64,000 nt of DNA from Pedobacter sp. ISL-64. Its GTDB lineage: Bacteria > Bacteroidota > Bacteroidia > Sphingobacteriales > Sphingobacteriaceae. Position 1 is the first letter of the stretch; the number at the start of each line of letters is the position of its first letter. The position numbers and the translations under genes are program-made. Below, piece after piece: positions 36,802 through 45,234 of this stretch. Under the pieces are notes generated by a model. That model did not search any database and had not been told where the DNA came from. It was given only the letters and a program-made list of their open reading frames with translations. The stretch is from positions 372,001 through 436,000 of the forward strand of contig NZ_JAGGPU010000004.1 of the NCBI RefSeq assembly GCF_018613605.1, read 5' to 3'.

Positions 36802-36823
36802 TACCATAAAGATTTTTATGGTA
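36802..36823. promoter_or_regulatory. Palindrome upstream of HTH gene
   Basis: A perfect 9-bp dyad TACCATAAA / TTTATGGTA with a GATT spacer, 46 bp upstream of the start codon of the HTH gene at 36755. It may be an operator for that gene, or a weak terminator for the minus-strand gene at 36933. Confidence 0.5.
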
Positions 36824-36932
36824 ACTTGGGGATGTTTAAATTAAGTTGGTGTTCAAACGCAAAGCACTTGATATCAAATTGATACGATTTTAAAGTGTAA
36901 AAGATTTACCGATCAATTATGAGTGCGTTTTC

Positions 36933-37682
36933 CTATCTTTTTTTAGGTTTGATCTCAAAAACCTTCTGATCCATTGGAACAAGACGGGTTCGCCCGCCAG
37001 GATTTTCCCTGTCTTTTGGAAAATAACTGCGTACACGTTCCATGTCCAGCTCCTTTTTATCCACCCGAAAATACTTACATATCATCTTGACCCATACAAT
37101 AGGAAACTTTGTAACCATCAGCATTTCTTCCTTGATTGTGAGATCAATCAATTGGTTAAAAATGTCATAAATAGTCAGCAGGTGCTCTTTAGGAATATCG
37201 ATATATTGTTTAGTTTCCAGCTTTTTTGCGATACTTAAATCTTCTTTCAGTTTAACAATTTCTGATTGTTGTTTTCTGATTACTTCGTGCTGATCAGCGA
37301 TAATTTCAGGTAAGGTCTTTTGGGTATGCCACTGGTCAATGGAGCGAAGATACTTTTGAAAGTTTGTGAGCTTATCCAATAGTTCCATATCCAGCGCATG
37401 GCTTGAATTAAAGGGGTTTTTATGCTCAATAAAATTGATGCGTCTAAGGACGATCTGCCACACAAAAGTGAAAAACTCTTCTTCGCCCTCCGGTTCCTTT
37501 CCTAAATAATAGGTTAGGTGATACCTGTAATAAGCAGGATATTCCTGTTCTGGCAGTGTAAATAGTTTTCTAATGAAAAGATTATCCTCGTAGCCATTTT
37601 TTAGCCCGATGATCGTACCTATATCATAGCGGTGCGGATTAAGGTCATAAGCTTCGTGTGCTTTAAAATATTTGTTGGGCAT
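36933..37682 (-). CDS. Hypothetical protein of mobile-element type (249 aa)
   Basis: I do not recognise a named family with certainty. The protein opens MPNKYFKAHEAYDLNPHRY, is helical with many aromatic residues in the first half, has a central heptad stretch (~118-155, IIADQHEVIRKQQSEIVKLKEDLSIAKKL) compatible with a coiled coil, and ends in a basic C-terminus (FYF-like KYFRVDKKELDMERVRSYF then KPKKR). The general architecture is reminiscent of RteC-type element regulators, but I cannot show homology. It precedes the HTH genes on the same strand. No membrane segment or signal peptide is seen. Confidence 0.55.
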   Translation of the reverse strand: MPNKYFKAHEAYDLNPHRYDIGTIIGLKNGYEDNLFIRKLFTLPEQEYPAYYRYHLTYYLGKEPEGEEEFFTFVWQIVLRRINFIEHKNPFNSSHALDMELLDKLTNFQKYLRSIDQWHTQKTLPEIIADQHEVIRKQQSEIVKLKEDLSIAKKLETKQYIDIPKEHLLTIYDIFNQLIDLTIKEEMLMVTKFPIVWVKMICKYFRVDKKELDMERVRSYFPKDRENPGGRTRLVPMDQKVFEIKPKKR

Positions 37683-37854
37683 GGCTACGGGTTACTTATC
37701 TTACATGGACGGAATAAATTACTTACCCAAATTTAATGATTATTGAGCCATACAAAGAAGATAAACCATCTCTTCAATAAAGTCTGTTAATAAGAATGCA
37801 CGGATGCTTTGAATATTAGTAGTTTCACATTAAATTTTGATTTGTTAAAATGTA

Positions 37855-37870
37855 ATCGTAATATTGCGAT
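37855..37870. promoter_or_regulatory. ArsR operator, copy 1
   Basis: ATCGTAATATTGCGAT, an almost perfect dyad (one mismatch), lies 9 bp before the arsR start. A matching dyad precedes the second ArsR-like gene (38228-38243). Confidence 0.75.
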
Positions 37871-37878
37871 ACAAAATT

Positions 37879-38208
37879 ATGGGACTTACAAAGACAGAAA
37901 TATTTACCGAAGAACAAAACCAGCTTTCGCTGCTTTTGAAAGCCATGGCACATCCTGCTCGCATTGCGATCCTCCAACAGATTATTGCCGCTAAAGCATG
38001 TATTTGCGGTGATCTTGTTGAGGAATTAGGGTTGGCTCAAGCTACCATTTCCCAGCATTTGAAAGAATTAAAAAATGCAGAGATTATACAGGGCACTATT
38101 GAAGGCGTTAAAGTGTGCTACTGTATAAACCCTAAAACATGGAATCTACTTGAAAAAGAATTGGGAGCATTTTTAGGTTCTTATAAACTGGAAGCTAACT
38201 GCTGTTAA
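37879..38208 (+). CDS. arsR: ArsR-family arsenic-responsive repressor
   Basis: A 109-residue winged-helix protein. The start MGLTKTEIF at 37879 is preferred over 37864, which would place the operator in the coding region. Motifs: LKAMAHPARIAILQQI, the metalloid-binding-type helix AKACICGDLVEELGL (Cys-x-Cys before Asp), recognition helix QATISQHLKELKNA and wing GTIEGVKVCYCINP. Additional Cys residues in the wing and a C-terminal CysCys may take part in As(III) binding. It should repress the divergent-free ars operon by binding the palindrome just upstream and dissociate when As(III) binds. First gene of the cluster. Confidence 0.93.
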   Translation: MGLTKTEIFTEEQNQLSLLLKAMAHPARIAILQQIIAAKACICGDLVEELGLAQATISQHLKELKNAEIIQGTIEGVKVCYCINPKTWNLLEKELGAFLGSYKLEANCC

Positions 38209-38227
38209 AAAAAATTTAAACAAAAAC

Positions 38228-38243
38228 ATCGCAATATTGCAAT
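38228..38243. promoter_or_regulatory. ArsR operator, copy 2
   Basis: ATCGCAATATTGCAAT, 6 bp before the second ArsR-like gene. It differs from copy 1 at only two positions and has the same dyad centre AATATT, so the rest of the operon may have its own regulated promoter. Confidence 0.7.
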
Positions 38244-38249
38244 AATACT

Positions 38250-38579
38250 ATGAAAGAAAGCAACGACATAACAAATCATCAGGTTAAAGCCCAAGAGGTT
38301 TTGCACTTGCTTTCTGACAGAAATGCTGTTACAATTTTAAAACGTATCCTTTTAGCCAATACCTGTATTTGTGGGGATTTTATTGGCGTACTTGATATGA
38401 GTAATCACGAACTAACCGATCAACTTAAAAAGATGTTGAGTTCAGGCATCATTAAGGGAAATATTGAGGGGACTAAAATCTGTTACTGCATCAGTCCAGA
38501 TATGACCTTGCTGCTGCAAAACATATTAGATAGTACCCAAACGGCCTATACTGCAAATCAGTATTGTAATGAGTGTTAA
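38250..38579 (+). CDS. Second ArsR-like winged-helix protein
   Basis: 109 residues, related to the preceding ArsR but more diverged. It keeps VLHLLSDRNAVTILKRILL, the Cys-x-Cys helix NTCICGDFIGVLDMSN and the wing GNIEGTKICYCISP, and ends CNEC. The recognition helix (NHELTDQLKKMLSSG) differs from canonical ArsR (ISQHLKEL), so its DNA specificity may differ. It is 41 bp downstream of arsR with its own palindromic operator. It could be a co-regulator, a heterodimer partner or an As-buffering protein. Confidence 0.8.
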   Translation: MKESNDITNHQVKAQEVLHLLSDRNAVTILKRILLANTCICGDFIGVLDMSNHELTDQLKKMLSSGIIKGNIEGTKICYCISPDMTLLLQNILDSTQTAYTANQYCNEC

Positions 38580-38610
38580 TTAAAATATAAAATAAATAAA
38601 TCTTTAAATC

Positions 38611-39180
38611 ATGGACAATTTAGAACTGACCAACTGGCAAACCTTCAAATCAACTTTAGAACAAAATCCAGACTTAACACTGCAATTCCAATATGCGGAA
38701 GGTAAATGGGTAGACGCATCTTACCACATCACCGAAATTAAACAAGCACCGATCGTATCTGTTGACTGTGGCGGGAAGATGAACACATGGACAGAGATTA
38801 TTGTACAGCTTTGGGAACCTTCGGTACAAGACAGCGAAAGAGCAATGCAAGTTAGCAAGGCTTTATCTATAGTAAAGCTCGTAGAAAAGTCATTGCCTTT
38901 AAACCCGCTGGGAACAGTAAAAATAGAATTTGGTAATTCTCAATTTGATACAAGACAGATGTATCCAGGACAATTTATCATAGAAGGTGATAACCTGATT
39001 GTGAACCTGATTCCAGATTTCACACAATGTAAGGCGATTTCAAGAGGCGGAAGTTGTGGTACAACTGATTCGGGAGAAGAGTGTTGTGCACCTGCCGTAA
39101 AGTCAGAAAAAACAAAACTTGAAATGGTAAACCTTGCAAGTGCCGGACAAGCTTGTGAACCAGGTTCCGGTTGCTGTTGA
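38611..39180 (+). CDS. Cys-rich ars-operon protein (DUF6428-like)
   Basis: A 189-residue cytosolic protein. An N-terminal alpha/beta domain (~1-145; NWQTFKSTLEQNPDLTLQFQ, then SVDCGGKMNTWTEIIVQLWEP) is followed by a Cys-rich tail with CKAISRGGSCGTTD, GEECCAPA and a final ACEPGSGCC. I recall this family (DUF6428) as recurrent in Bacteroidota arsenic operons, without a known activity. Eight or so Cys residues in the last 50 suggest metalloid binding, for example as an arsenite chaperone to the efflux pump. It lies 31 bp after the second regulator and 6 bp before the acetyltransferase, so it is inside the operon. Confidence 0.7.
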   Translation: MDNLELTNWQTFKSTLEQNPDLTLQFQYAEGKWVDASYHITEIKQAPIVSVDCGGKMNTWTEIIVQLWEPSVQDSERAMQVSKALSIVKLVEKSLPLNPLGTVKIEFGNSQFDTRQMYPGQFIIEGDNLIVNLIPDFTQCKAISRGGSCGTTDSGEECCAPAVKSEKTKLEMVNLASAGQACEPGSGCC

Positions 39181-39186
39181 TTAGAT

Positions 39187-39678
39187 ATGAAAATAATAGA
39201 AATGCTCCCAATCCACTGGGAAGATGTCAGAGCCATTTACCTGCAAGGCATTGCAACTAAGCATGCGACTTTTCAAACCGAAGCGCCAAGTTGGGAAGAA
39301 TGGGATAAAAGTCATTTATCCAAATTAAGATATGTAGCTGTTATTGGTGGTGAAGTTGCTGGATGGGCAGCCTTAACCGCTGTTTCTGGCCGATGCGTCT
39401 ATGCGGGAGTAACAGAAGTGAGTGTTTATATACACGAAGGGTATCGAAGCAAAGGTGTTGGTACAGCTTTATTACAGAAACTCATCGCTGAAAGCGAGGC
39501 AAATAACATCTGGACACTACAATCAGGCATTTTCCCTGAAAACATAGCCAGCATTACCCTTCATGAAACACTGGGCTTCCGCACTATTGGTTACAGGGAA
39601 AAGATTGGCAAGATGGACGGAATTTGGCGGGATACGGTACTAATGGAAAGAAGAAGTAAAATAACAGGACAAGACTAA
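39187..39678 (+). CDS. arsN: GNAT N-acetyltransferase, ArsN-like
   Basis: A 163-residue GNAT-fold enzyme. Motif A with the acetyl-CoA P-loop is YIHEGYRSKGVGTALLQKLI, the N-terminal strand is YVAVIGGEVAGWAALT, and NIASITLHETLGFRTIGYREKIG is the C-terminal signature of phosphinothricin/arsinothricin acetyltransferases. ArsN1 proteins acetylate the organoarsenical antibiotic arsinothricin; general PAT members acetylate phosphinothricin. Membership in the ars operon supports ArsN. It follows the Cys-rich gene by 6 bp. Its last codons are inside a 23-bp tandem duplication that continues up to the arsC start. Confidence 0.85.
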   Translation: MKIIEMLPIHWEDVRAIYLQGIATKHATFQTEAPSWEEWDKSHLSKLRYVAVIGGEVAGWAALTAVSGRCVYAGVTEVSVYIHEGYRSKGVGTALLQKLIAESEANNIWTLQSGIFPENIASITLHETLGFRTIGYREKIGKMDGIWRDTVLMERRSKITGQD

Positions 39679-39709
39679 ATAAAATAACAGGACAAGACTA
39701 AATAAAATG
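39657..39709 (+). repeat. 23-bp tandem duplication between arsN and arsC
   Basis: Two exact 23-bp units (39657-39679 and 39680-39702, beginning TAAAATAACAGGACAAGACT) plus a partial third TAAAATG containing the arsC start codon. The first unit includes the arsN stop; the second unit forms the spacer. Confidence 0.85.
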
Positions 39710-40129
39710 AAAAAAATACTCGTGCTGTGCACAGGGAACAGTTGTAGAAGCCAACTTGCAGAAGGTTATTTAAGATATTTTGCAGCAAATAAGGCAGAAA
39801 TATATAGTGCTGGAATTGAAACACATGGGGTTAATCCTAAAGCTATTCAGGTAATGGCAGAAGATCACATTGACATTTCTGCGCATACTTCAAACCATGT
39901 AGATGAATACGCTAAGATTGTCTTTGACGCTGTAATTACTGTCTGTGATAATGCTAACGAGGCTTGTCCTTTCTTTCCCGGCAAGGTTGACCGTTTTCAC
40001 CAGAACTTTCCCGATCCGGCAAAAGCAACCGGCACCCCAGAAGAAGTGATGGCAGAGTTTCGGAAGGTGCGTGATCAAATTAAAGCTTATTCAGCAGACT
40101 TTGTAAACCAATATGTAAATAAACAATAA
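39707..40129 (+). CDS. arsC: Arsenate reductase, low-molecular-weight phosphatase type
   Basis: A 140-residue LMW-PTP-fold protein. The P-loop [15 protein letters not shown] carries the nucleophile Cys8 and a second Cys13, and the redox pair sits in [15 protein letters not shown], followed by the DFP-like [12 protein letters not shown]. This is the thioredoxin-coupled ArsC class (as in Staphylococcus pI258), which reduces arsenate to arsenite in the cytoplasm. It overlaps acr3 by 1 bp, typical of tight coupling between reduction and export. The start codon sits in the last unit of the 23-bp repeat. Confidence 0.94.
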   Translation: MKKILVLCTGNSCRSQLAEGYLRYFAANKAEIYSAGIETHGVNPKAIQVMAEDHIDISAHTSNHVDEYAKIVFDAVITVCDNANEACPFFPGKVDRFHQNFPDPAKATGTPEEVMAEFRKVRDQIKAYSADFVNQYVNKQ

Positions 40130-41208
40130 TGAGTGCAAACAATTGTGCCCCTGTGGCAGAGCGTAAAAAACTAGGATTTTTAGACAGATACCTGACCCTG
40201 TGGATATTCATTGCTATGGCAATCGGTGTTAGCATAGGCTACTTTATACCTTCTTCGGCTGGCTTTATAAATTCATTTTCAAGTGGAACAACGAATATCC
40301 CTCTTGCGATTGGCTTGATCTTAATGATGTACCCGCCACTGGCCAAAGTGAAATATGAAAAAATGGGGGAAGTATTTAAAGATACAAAAGTGCTTAGTGT
40401 TTCGTTGGTACTCAATTGGGTCATTGGCCCATTATTGATGTTCTTTCTGGCGATAACCTTTCTAAGGGATTATCCCGAATATATGGTTGGACTGATACTG
40501 ATTGGACTTGCCAGATGTATTGCAATGGTCGTAGTTTGGAATGAACTTGCAGAGGGAAACAGGGAATATGCGGCTGGTCTGATTGCCTTAAACAGTATTT
40601 TTCAGGTGTTATTATACAGTGTTTTTGCCTATGTTTTCATTACGGTTTTACCGCCTTACTTCGGATTAAAAAGCCTTGAAATTGATGTGACCATCGGCGA
40701 GATTGCCAAATCTGTAGGTATCTATTTAGGTCTTCCTTTTGCAATGGGCATCATCAGCCGATATTCATTAATTAAACTAAAGGGTGAAGAGTGGTTTCAA
40801 AATAAGTTTGTTCCACTGATCTCTCCGATTACCTTAGTTGCATTACTTTTTACCATTGTCATCATGTTCAGTCTTAAAGGAAGCCTGATTGTTAAAATAC
40901 CAATGGACGTTGTACGTATTGCCATCCCGCTGGTCATTTATTTTTCCATCATGTTTGTAATTAGCTTTTTTGCAGGGAAATATTGTGGGGCTGACTATTC
41001 CAGAAGTACATCAATTGCTTTTACAGCTACAGGAAATAACTTCGAGCTGGCAATTGCTGTAGCAATTGGCGTATTCGGAATCAATTCAGGGCAGGCATTT
41101 GCAGGTGTAATCGGTCCTCTGGTTGAGGTTCCTGCACTGATCGCATTAGTGAACCTTGCTTTCTGGTTCAGGAAAAAATACTATACAAATGCACAAATCA
41201 CAAACTGA
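40129..41208 (+). CDS. acr3: ACR3-family arsenite efflux transporter
   Basis: A 359-residue inner-membrane protein with about 10 membrane helices. Near-consensus ACR3 segments are [55 protein letters not shown] (containing the essential Cys) and [18 protein letters not shown]. It exports As(III) using the proton-motive force. It overlaps arsC by one base and precedes the metallophosphoesterases by 24 bp. Length and motifs appear intact. Confidence 0.95.
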   Translation: MSANNCAPVAERKKLGFLDRYLTLWIFIAMAIGVSIGYFIPSSAGFINSFSSGTTNIPLAIGLILMMYPPLAKVKYEKMGEVFKDTKVLSVSLVLNWVIGPLLMFFLAITFLRDYPEYMVGLILIGLARCIAMVVVWNELAEGNREYAAGLIALNSIFQVLLYSVFAYVFITVLPPYFGLKSLEIDVTIGEIAKSVGIYLGLPFAMGIISRYSLIKLKGEEWFQNKFVPLISPITLVALLFTIVIMFSLKGSLIVKIPMDVVRIAIPLVIYFSIMFVISFFAGKYCGADYSRSTSIAFTATGNNFELAIAVAIGVFGINSGQAFAGVIGPLVEVPALIALVNLAFWFRKKYYTNAQITN

Positions 41209-41232
41209 TTCTTTTAACCTTTTATATTATTT

Positions 41233-42003
41233 ATGAAAATTGCTTTATTCTCTGATATTCATGCCAATCTTCCAGCATTGGAAGCATTCTTTAAAGACGT
41301 TGAAACAAAAAATACAGATGCCATTTACTGCCTTGGAGACTTGGTAGGCTACAACATCTGGCCTAATGAGGTAATCGACGAAATACGAAAACGGGGAATA
41401 CCCACCATTGCGGGGAATTATGATTGGGGCATTGGCCGTTCAAGTGATGACTGTGGCTGTGCTTATAAAACTGATGAAGAAAAGGCTATGGGTAAAGTAT
41501 CTATATCTTACACCAATGAGGTTGTTAAAGACGAACAACGTAACTACCTGCGAACCTTACCCGCACACATCAGACTGGAATATCAATTGAACGACGAAAA
41601 ATTTAACATCCTGCTGGTGCATGGCAGCCCACGTAAAGTGAACGAATATCTTTTTGAAGACAGGGACGAAAAGAGTATGTTACGCATCATGGAACAGGCG
41701 AATGCGGAAATCATGTGCTTTGGACATACACACCAGCCATATCATCGCATTTTAAACTCTGGTACCGATGGCAATAGTCATTTCAGACATGCCATCAATA
41801 TAGGGTCGGTTGGCAAACCAAAGGACAAAGACCCACGGGGTGGCTATGTTATAGTTAACATTAATCCTGACAGTACAATAAATGATAAAGACAGTATTCA
41901 TGTTGAGTTTGTGCGCTTTGAATATGATATAGAAAAAGCCGCAAAGGCTGTAGAGCAAAGCCCGCTGCCTAATGCGTATGCAGATATGTTAAGAAATGGG
42001 TAA
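41233..42003 (+). CDS. Metallophosphoesterase, copy 1 (ars-operon associated)
   Basis: A 256-residue calcineurin-like phosphoesterase of the YfcE/MJ0936-like group. Metal-binding motifs: FSDIHANLPALEAF (DxH), YCLGDLVGYN (GDxxG), IAGNYDWGIG (GNYD rather than GNHD), LLVHGSPRKV (GSP-type His) and CFGHTHQPYH (GHTH). A Cys pair in DDCGCAYK is unusual for the family and absent from the second copy. The substrate is unknown. Its place after acr3 in the operon suggests a role in arsenic or phosphate stress. It is 57% like the next gene in wording by eye (not computed), a tandem paralogue. Confidence 0.85.
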   Translation: MKIALFSDIHANLPALEAFFKDVETKNTDAIYCLGDLVGYNIWPNEVIDEIRKRGIPTIAGNYDWGIGRSSDDCGCAYKTDEEKAMGKVSISYTNEVVKDEQRNYLRTLPAHIRLEYQLNDEKFNILLVHGSPRKVNEYLFEDRDEKSMLRIMEQANAEIMCFGHTHQPYHRILNSGTDGNSHFRHAINIGSVGKPKDKDPRGGYVIVNINPDSTINDKDSIHVEFVRFEYDIEKAAKAVEQSPLPNAYADMLRNG

Positions 42004-42004
42004 T

Positions 42005-42742
42005 ATGAAAATTGCACTATTCTCCGACATACACGCCAATCTTCCTGCTTTTGAAGCAATGCTAAAGGATATGGATAACCAAAAACCCGATGCCGTTTAT
42101 TGCCTAGGTGATTTGGTAGGATATCATATATACCCCAATGAAATCATTGATGAAATCCGAAGGCGGGCAATTGGGACATTAAAAGGTAACCATGATGAAA
42201 AAGTAGAAAGTATAATTACCTCCTCTGAAAGTTTACAGGAAGCAGGGAAGAAATATGCTTATCACTTGATTAACCAGGGAAATAGAGACTACCTAAAAGC
42301 ACTTCCTGCGCACATTCGGCTGGAATATAAACTCAATAATAAAAAGCTCAATTTAGTGCTTGCTCATGGGAGCACCAGAAGTATTGACGAATATATACTT
42401 ATCGATACTGAAGAGAACTACGTTTTAGATTTGCTAAAAGAAGCTGATGCCGATCTGCTCTTTGTTGGTCACTCCCATAAGCCTTACGATAGGATTTTGC
42501 AGGACGCCAATGGCGAATTTAAGCACGTAATTAATCTTGGGTCTGTTGGTAAGCCAAAGGATGGAGATACAAGAGGTTGTTATGTCATCCTAACTATCAA
42601 TAACGATAGTTCAACACTTGTAAAGGAAAGTATAAAGGTTGAGTTTAGAAGGGTTGAATATGATGTAGAATTATCAGCTAAAGCAATAGAGGATAGCCAA
42701 TTGCCTAATGAATTTGCCGATCACCTAAGAAATGCCAATTAG
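42005..42742 (+). CDS. Metallophosphoesterase, copy 2 (tandem paralogue)
   Basis: A 245-residue paralogue of the preceding gene. Motifs: FSDIHANLPAFEAM, YCLGDLVGYH, LKGNHDEKVE (canonical GNHD), LAHGSTRSID and FVGHSHKPYDR. The start MKIALFSDIH at 42005 lies 1 bp after the previous stop; an in-frame ATG at 41996 would add three residues and is less likely. The two copies differ at the third motif and in the Cys pair, so they may act on different substrates or as a heterodimer. It ends 23 bp before a convergent gene, closing the operon. Confidence 0.85.
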   Translation: MKIALFSDIHANLPAFEAMLKDMDNQKPDAVYCLGDLVGYHIYPNEIIDEIRRRAIGTLKGNHDEKVESIITSSESLQEAGKKYAYHLINQGNRDYLKALPAHIRLEYKLNNKKLNLVLAHGSTRSIDEYILIDTEENYVLDLLKEADADLLFVGHSHKPYDRILQDANGEFKHVINLGSVGKPKDGDTRGCYVILTINNDSSTLVKESIKVEFRRVEYDVELSAKAIEDSQLPNEFADHLRNAN

Positions 42743-42765
42743 TATTGGCAACGGGTTAGCATAAC

Positions 42766-43101
42766 TTAAGCAGTTGTTCGGGGCATGTAGATAATAATAC
42801 ATGCTCCAATAAGTGCGATACCTGCGCCAATTATATCCCACTTATCCGGTTTAAATCCATCAACTTTCCATGCCCAAACTAATGCAAGGACAATAAAAAT
42901 ACCTCCGTAGGTTGCATATACACGACCAAAATTGGCAGTCTGCCACGTTGCAATCACTCCGTAAGCAGCAAGTATAATAGCACCAATGATACCATACCAT
43001 AATGGTTTACCTTCTTTAAGCCACAACCAGATTAGGTAACCTCCACCGATTTCACAAATTCCTGCAAGTATAAAAATAGCTAGTGATCTGATAATGTCCA
43101 T
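42766..43101 (-). CDS. YnfA/UPF0060-family small membrane protein
   Basis: 111 residues with four membrane helices: SLAIFILAGICEIGGGYLIWLWL, PLWYGIIGAIILAAYGVIATW, a third beginning YATYGGIFIVLALVWAWKVD and a fourth IIGAGIALIGACIIIYMP. The motifs CEIGGGYLIW, FGRVYATYGG and the length match YnfA (108 residues in E. coli), an SMR-like putative efflux protein. It is convergent with the ars operon, so it is separately transcribed. Its export substrate is unknown; it may add to the metal-resistance cargo. Confidence 0.92.
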   Translation of the reverse strand: MDIIRSLAIFILAGICEIGGGYLIWLWLKEGKPLWYGIIGAIILAAYGVIATWQTANFGRVYATYGGIFIVLALVWAWKVDGFKPDKWDIIGAGIALIGACIIIYMPRTTA

Positions 43102-43462
43102 TTTGTTGTTTTAAAGATTGGGTTCGAGTTCAGTAATTTAATATGCGTTATCCAGCGGCTTGAAATTTCCACAAAGAACTCGCTCTGTTTTTTGATCCAG
43201 TCCCGGTTGAGTCCCAAAAGAATGCACGGGATGCTTCGGTCGCATCGGTAAGGTCCTCCATGCGCTGCGGTGGGTTTTGGAGAGGTCATCAAAATTGCTC
43301 AGGTAGATTTAGGTTTGACTGGAAAATTATTCTGGTACTGCATCAGCTTGCAAAAAGCCGAAACGGCCAGCATTTTTTACGATGTTTGAAAAAAGTTGAA
43401 GTCACCCCCAAATACGCGGCTCAAAAAAAGCCCCGGACAGCGGAATTCAGTTTATATTCCTG
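43102..43462. other. Intergenic region, no supported gene
   Basis: 361 bp between the YnfA-like and receiver genes. Open frames of ~70 codons exist on both strands (43080-43292 minus, 43260-43466 plus) but overlap each other and resemble no family I know. The sequence is more GC-rich than nearby AT-rich spacers and may be the remnant of an older insertion. Confidence 0.4.
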
Positions 43463-43813
43463 CTAAAAGTATTCACCTATCTTGCTGACCACCTGCCCAA
43501 TATCAAATGGCTTCGCGATATACGCATCCGCCTGGCAGGCTTTATGGTCATGCATCGGCCAGTCAGCCGACATCATCAGAACCGGAATATCATGCTTCTG
43601 AGCAGACTTTATTTCTGCACACAATTCCAATCCATTGCCGTCCGGCAATCGAACATCCATCAATAATAAGTCTGGCCTGCCTGTCACTAAAGCCTTTCGA
43701 AATTCTGTTACCGTCTCAAAAACATAAACCTGGTATCCTTCATCTAACAGTAGGTGGTTTAATATAAATCCTATGTCTTTATCGTCTTCTAAAATATAAA
43801 TCTCCTTGTGCAT
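43463..43813 (-). CDS. Single-domain response regulator
   Basis: A 116-residue CheY-like receiver starting MHKEIYILEDDKDIG at 43813 (longer starts at 43825 and 43840 are possible). The acidic pair is EDD, the phospho-acceptor Asp is in LLLMDVRLPDGNGLEL, the Ser in MMSADWPM and the Lys in IAKPFDIG. There is no output domain. It lies 90 bp downstream of a histidine kinase gene on the same strand and is probably its partner. Signalling target unknown. Confidence 0.85.
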   Translation of the reverse strand: MHKEIYILEDDKDIGFILNHLLLDEGYQVYVFETVTEFRKALVTGRPDLLLMDVRLPDGNGLELCAEIKSAQKHDIPVLMMSADWPMHDHKACQADAYIAKPFDIGQVVSKIGEYF

Positions 43814-43903
43814 ATTGGTATCCATGTGTCTATAAATCAACCACCATGTGGCATATTTAGTTTAAAAAAATTGAAATCCGTACTCCCCGGGCCATCAGCT
43901 ATT

Positions 43904-45007
43904 CTAGCTTTGGGCTGCAGCTTTTAAAAAAACCTTAAACACAGTACCTTTTCCAAGCTCACTCTCCACAGTGATTTTCCCGCCAGAGTTGTTTACAATT
44001 TCATTAACTAAATATAATCCAACGCCCGAACCCTCTACCGAATCATTCAGACGGTGATATTTTGTAAAAATGCTTTTGAGATCCTTTTCAGCAATGCCTG
44101 TCCCATTGTCTGTGATACTGATAACCATGTATTCATCCTCCTTCTCCGTAGCTATCAGAATTTCAGGTCTCCGTTCAGGCGAAGCGTACTTAATCGCATT
44201 GTTGACCAAGTTATAAACCAAACTCCTAAGCTTGCGCCGGACAAAAACGATTTCCGAAAAGTTAATTTCACTTTTAATTACCGCCCTGGACTCTTCTACC
44301 AGAGGTGCAAGCGTGAGACGGACATCCTCCAGAATATGTTCAAAGTTTATAAGCTCTTCCTCAGCCTGGTATTTATGATTTATCCGCCGTGCACTTGTCA
44401 GATCATTAATGATCTGCTGCATATTGAGCAAACTGTTTTCGACCTTCTCCAATAACACAGGGAATCGCTCCATCCCTTTTTCAGGAACCTTTTTGAGCAT
44501 CTCGATGGTCAGGCTCAGGCTGGTCAACGGTGTCTTGATATCATGAGAAATCGTATCCAACAAAATCTCATGCTCTGCAATCAGCTTTTCCTGCTCTTTT
44601 AAATCCTGAATTCTCCTGGTCACCTCCACAAAAGTAATAATGACCCCATTGGTTTTATTTTCCTTCTGCACACGATAAGGCAAAATATTCATCTGGTACC
44701 AGCGCATGTCGGTTGTTTGTATTTCCTTTTCCAGGATTTCCCCAGTATCAATGACATGCTGGATATTGTCAATGATTGCCGGAAAACGAAAATTCTCCTT
44801 GATATCGGCAATTGGTCTTCCCACATCAGTCAAAGCGAGGCTAAACTGCTTCATCGCCGGAGGGGTAAACTTCCGCAGGATCAACTGGGCGTCAACAAAA
44901 AGTTGCGGAATAATGGTATTTCGGAAATAGTTTTCCAGCTCATCGTTAAGCTCAATTAGCGTATGGATCTGATCAGTTTTATTAGTCATAGGACAGATTT
45001 TGGACAA
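43904..45007 (-). CDS. PAS-domain histidine kinase
   Basis: A 367-residue soluble sensor kinase (an alternative ATG at 44989 shortens it by six residues). The N-terminal ~30-135 matches the CheR-type PAS domain (FVDAQLILRKFTPPAMKQF and RWYQMNILPYRVQ). HisKA has His in LDTISHDIKTPLTSL, the N box is NLVNNAIKYASPE, and the G boxes are DNGTGIAEKDL and GSGVGLYLVNEI. It lacks membrane helices. It is upstream of a receiver gene and downstream (on the minus strand) of a decayed related kinase. The input signal is unknown. Confidence 0.9.
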   Translation of the reverse strand: MSKICPMTNKTDQIHTLIELNDELENYFRNTIIPQLFVDAQLILRKFTPPAMKQFSLALTDVGRPIADIKENFRFPAIIDNIQHVIDTGEILEKEIQTTDMRWYQMNILPYRVQKENKTNGVIITFVEVTRRIQDLKEQEKLIAEHEILLDTISHDIKTPLTSLSLTIEMLKKVPEKGMERFPVLLEKVENSLLNMQQIINDLTSARRINHKYQAEEELINFEHILEDVRLTLAPLVEESRAVIKSEINFSEIVFVRRKLRSLVYNLVNNAIKYASPERRPEILIATEKEDEYMVISITDNGTGIAEKDLKSIFTKYHRLNDSVEGSGVGLYLVNEIVNNSGGKITVESELGKGTVFKVFLKAAAQS

Positions 45008-45234
45008 AAAAAATAGATATAGCGCGCTAAGGTAGGTATTTAAGTCAACACAAGTTAAACTCTATTGGCATTAGAGGCTAAATATAGATGCACATGAACA
45101 AAATCTTCTGATTCCTCTACTTTAATTAGAAAGGATTATCAATAGAATGATATTGAATATGCTGGCGTCGTTTCCATCCAGCAGGATATGTAACAACCTT
45201 ATAATATGTTTTTACTTTATTAGGTAAATTGGTA

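Noticed and set aside
41400..41430. Metallophosphoesterase copy 1 as an inactive enzyme because GNHD is GNYD
   Set aside because: The third motif varies in active members of this superfamily (for example Cys in YfcE), so loss of activity cannot be inferred.
43080..43466. Overlapping ~70-codon frames on both strands
   Set aside because: They overlap each other and the YnfA-like start, with no recognisable family. Left as a non-coding stretch.
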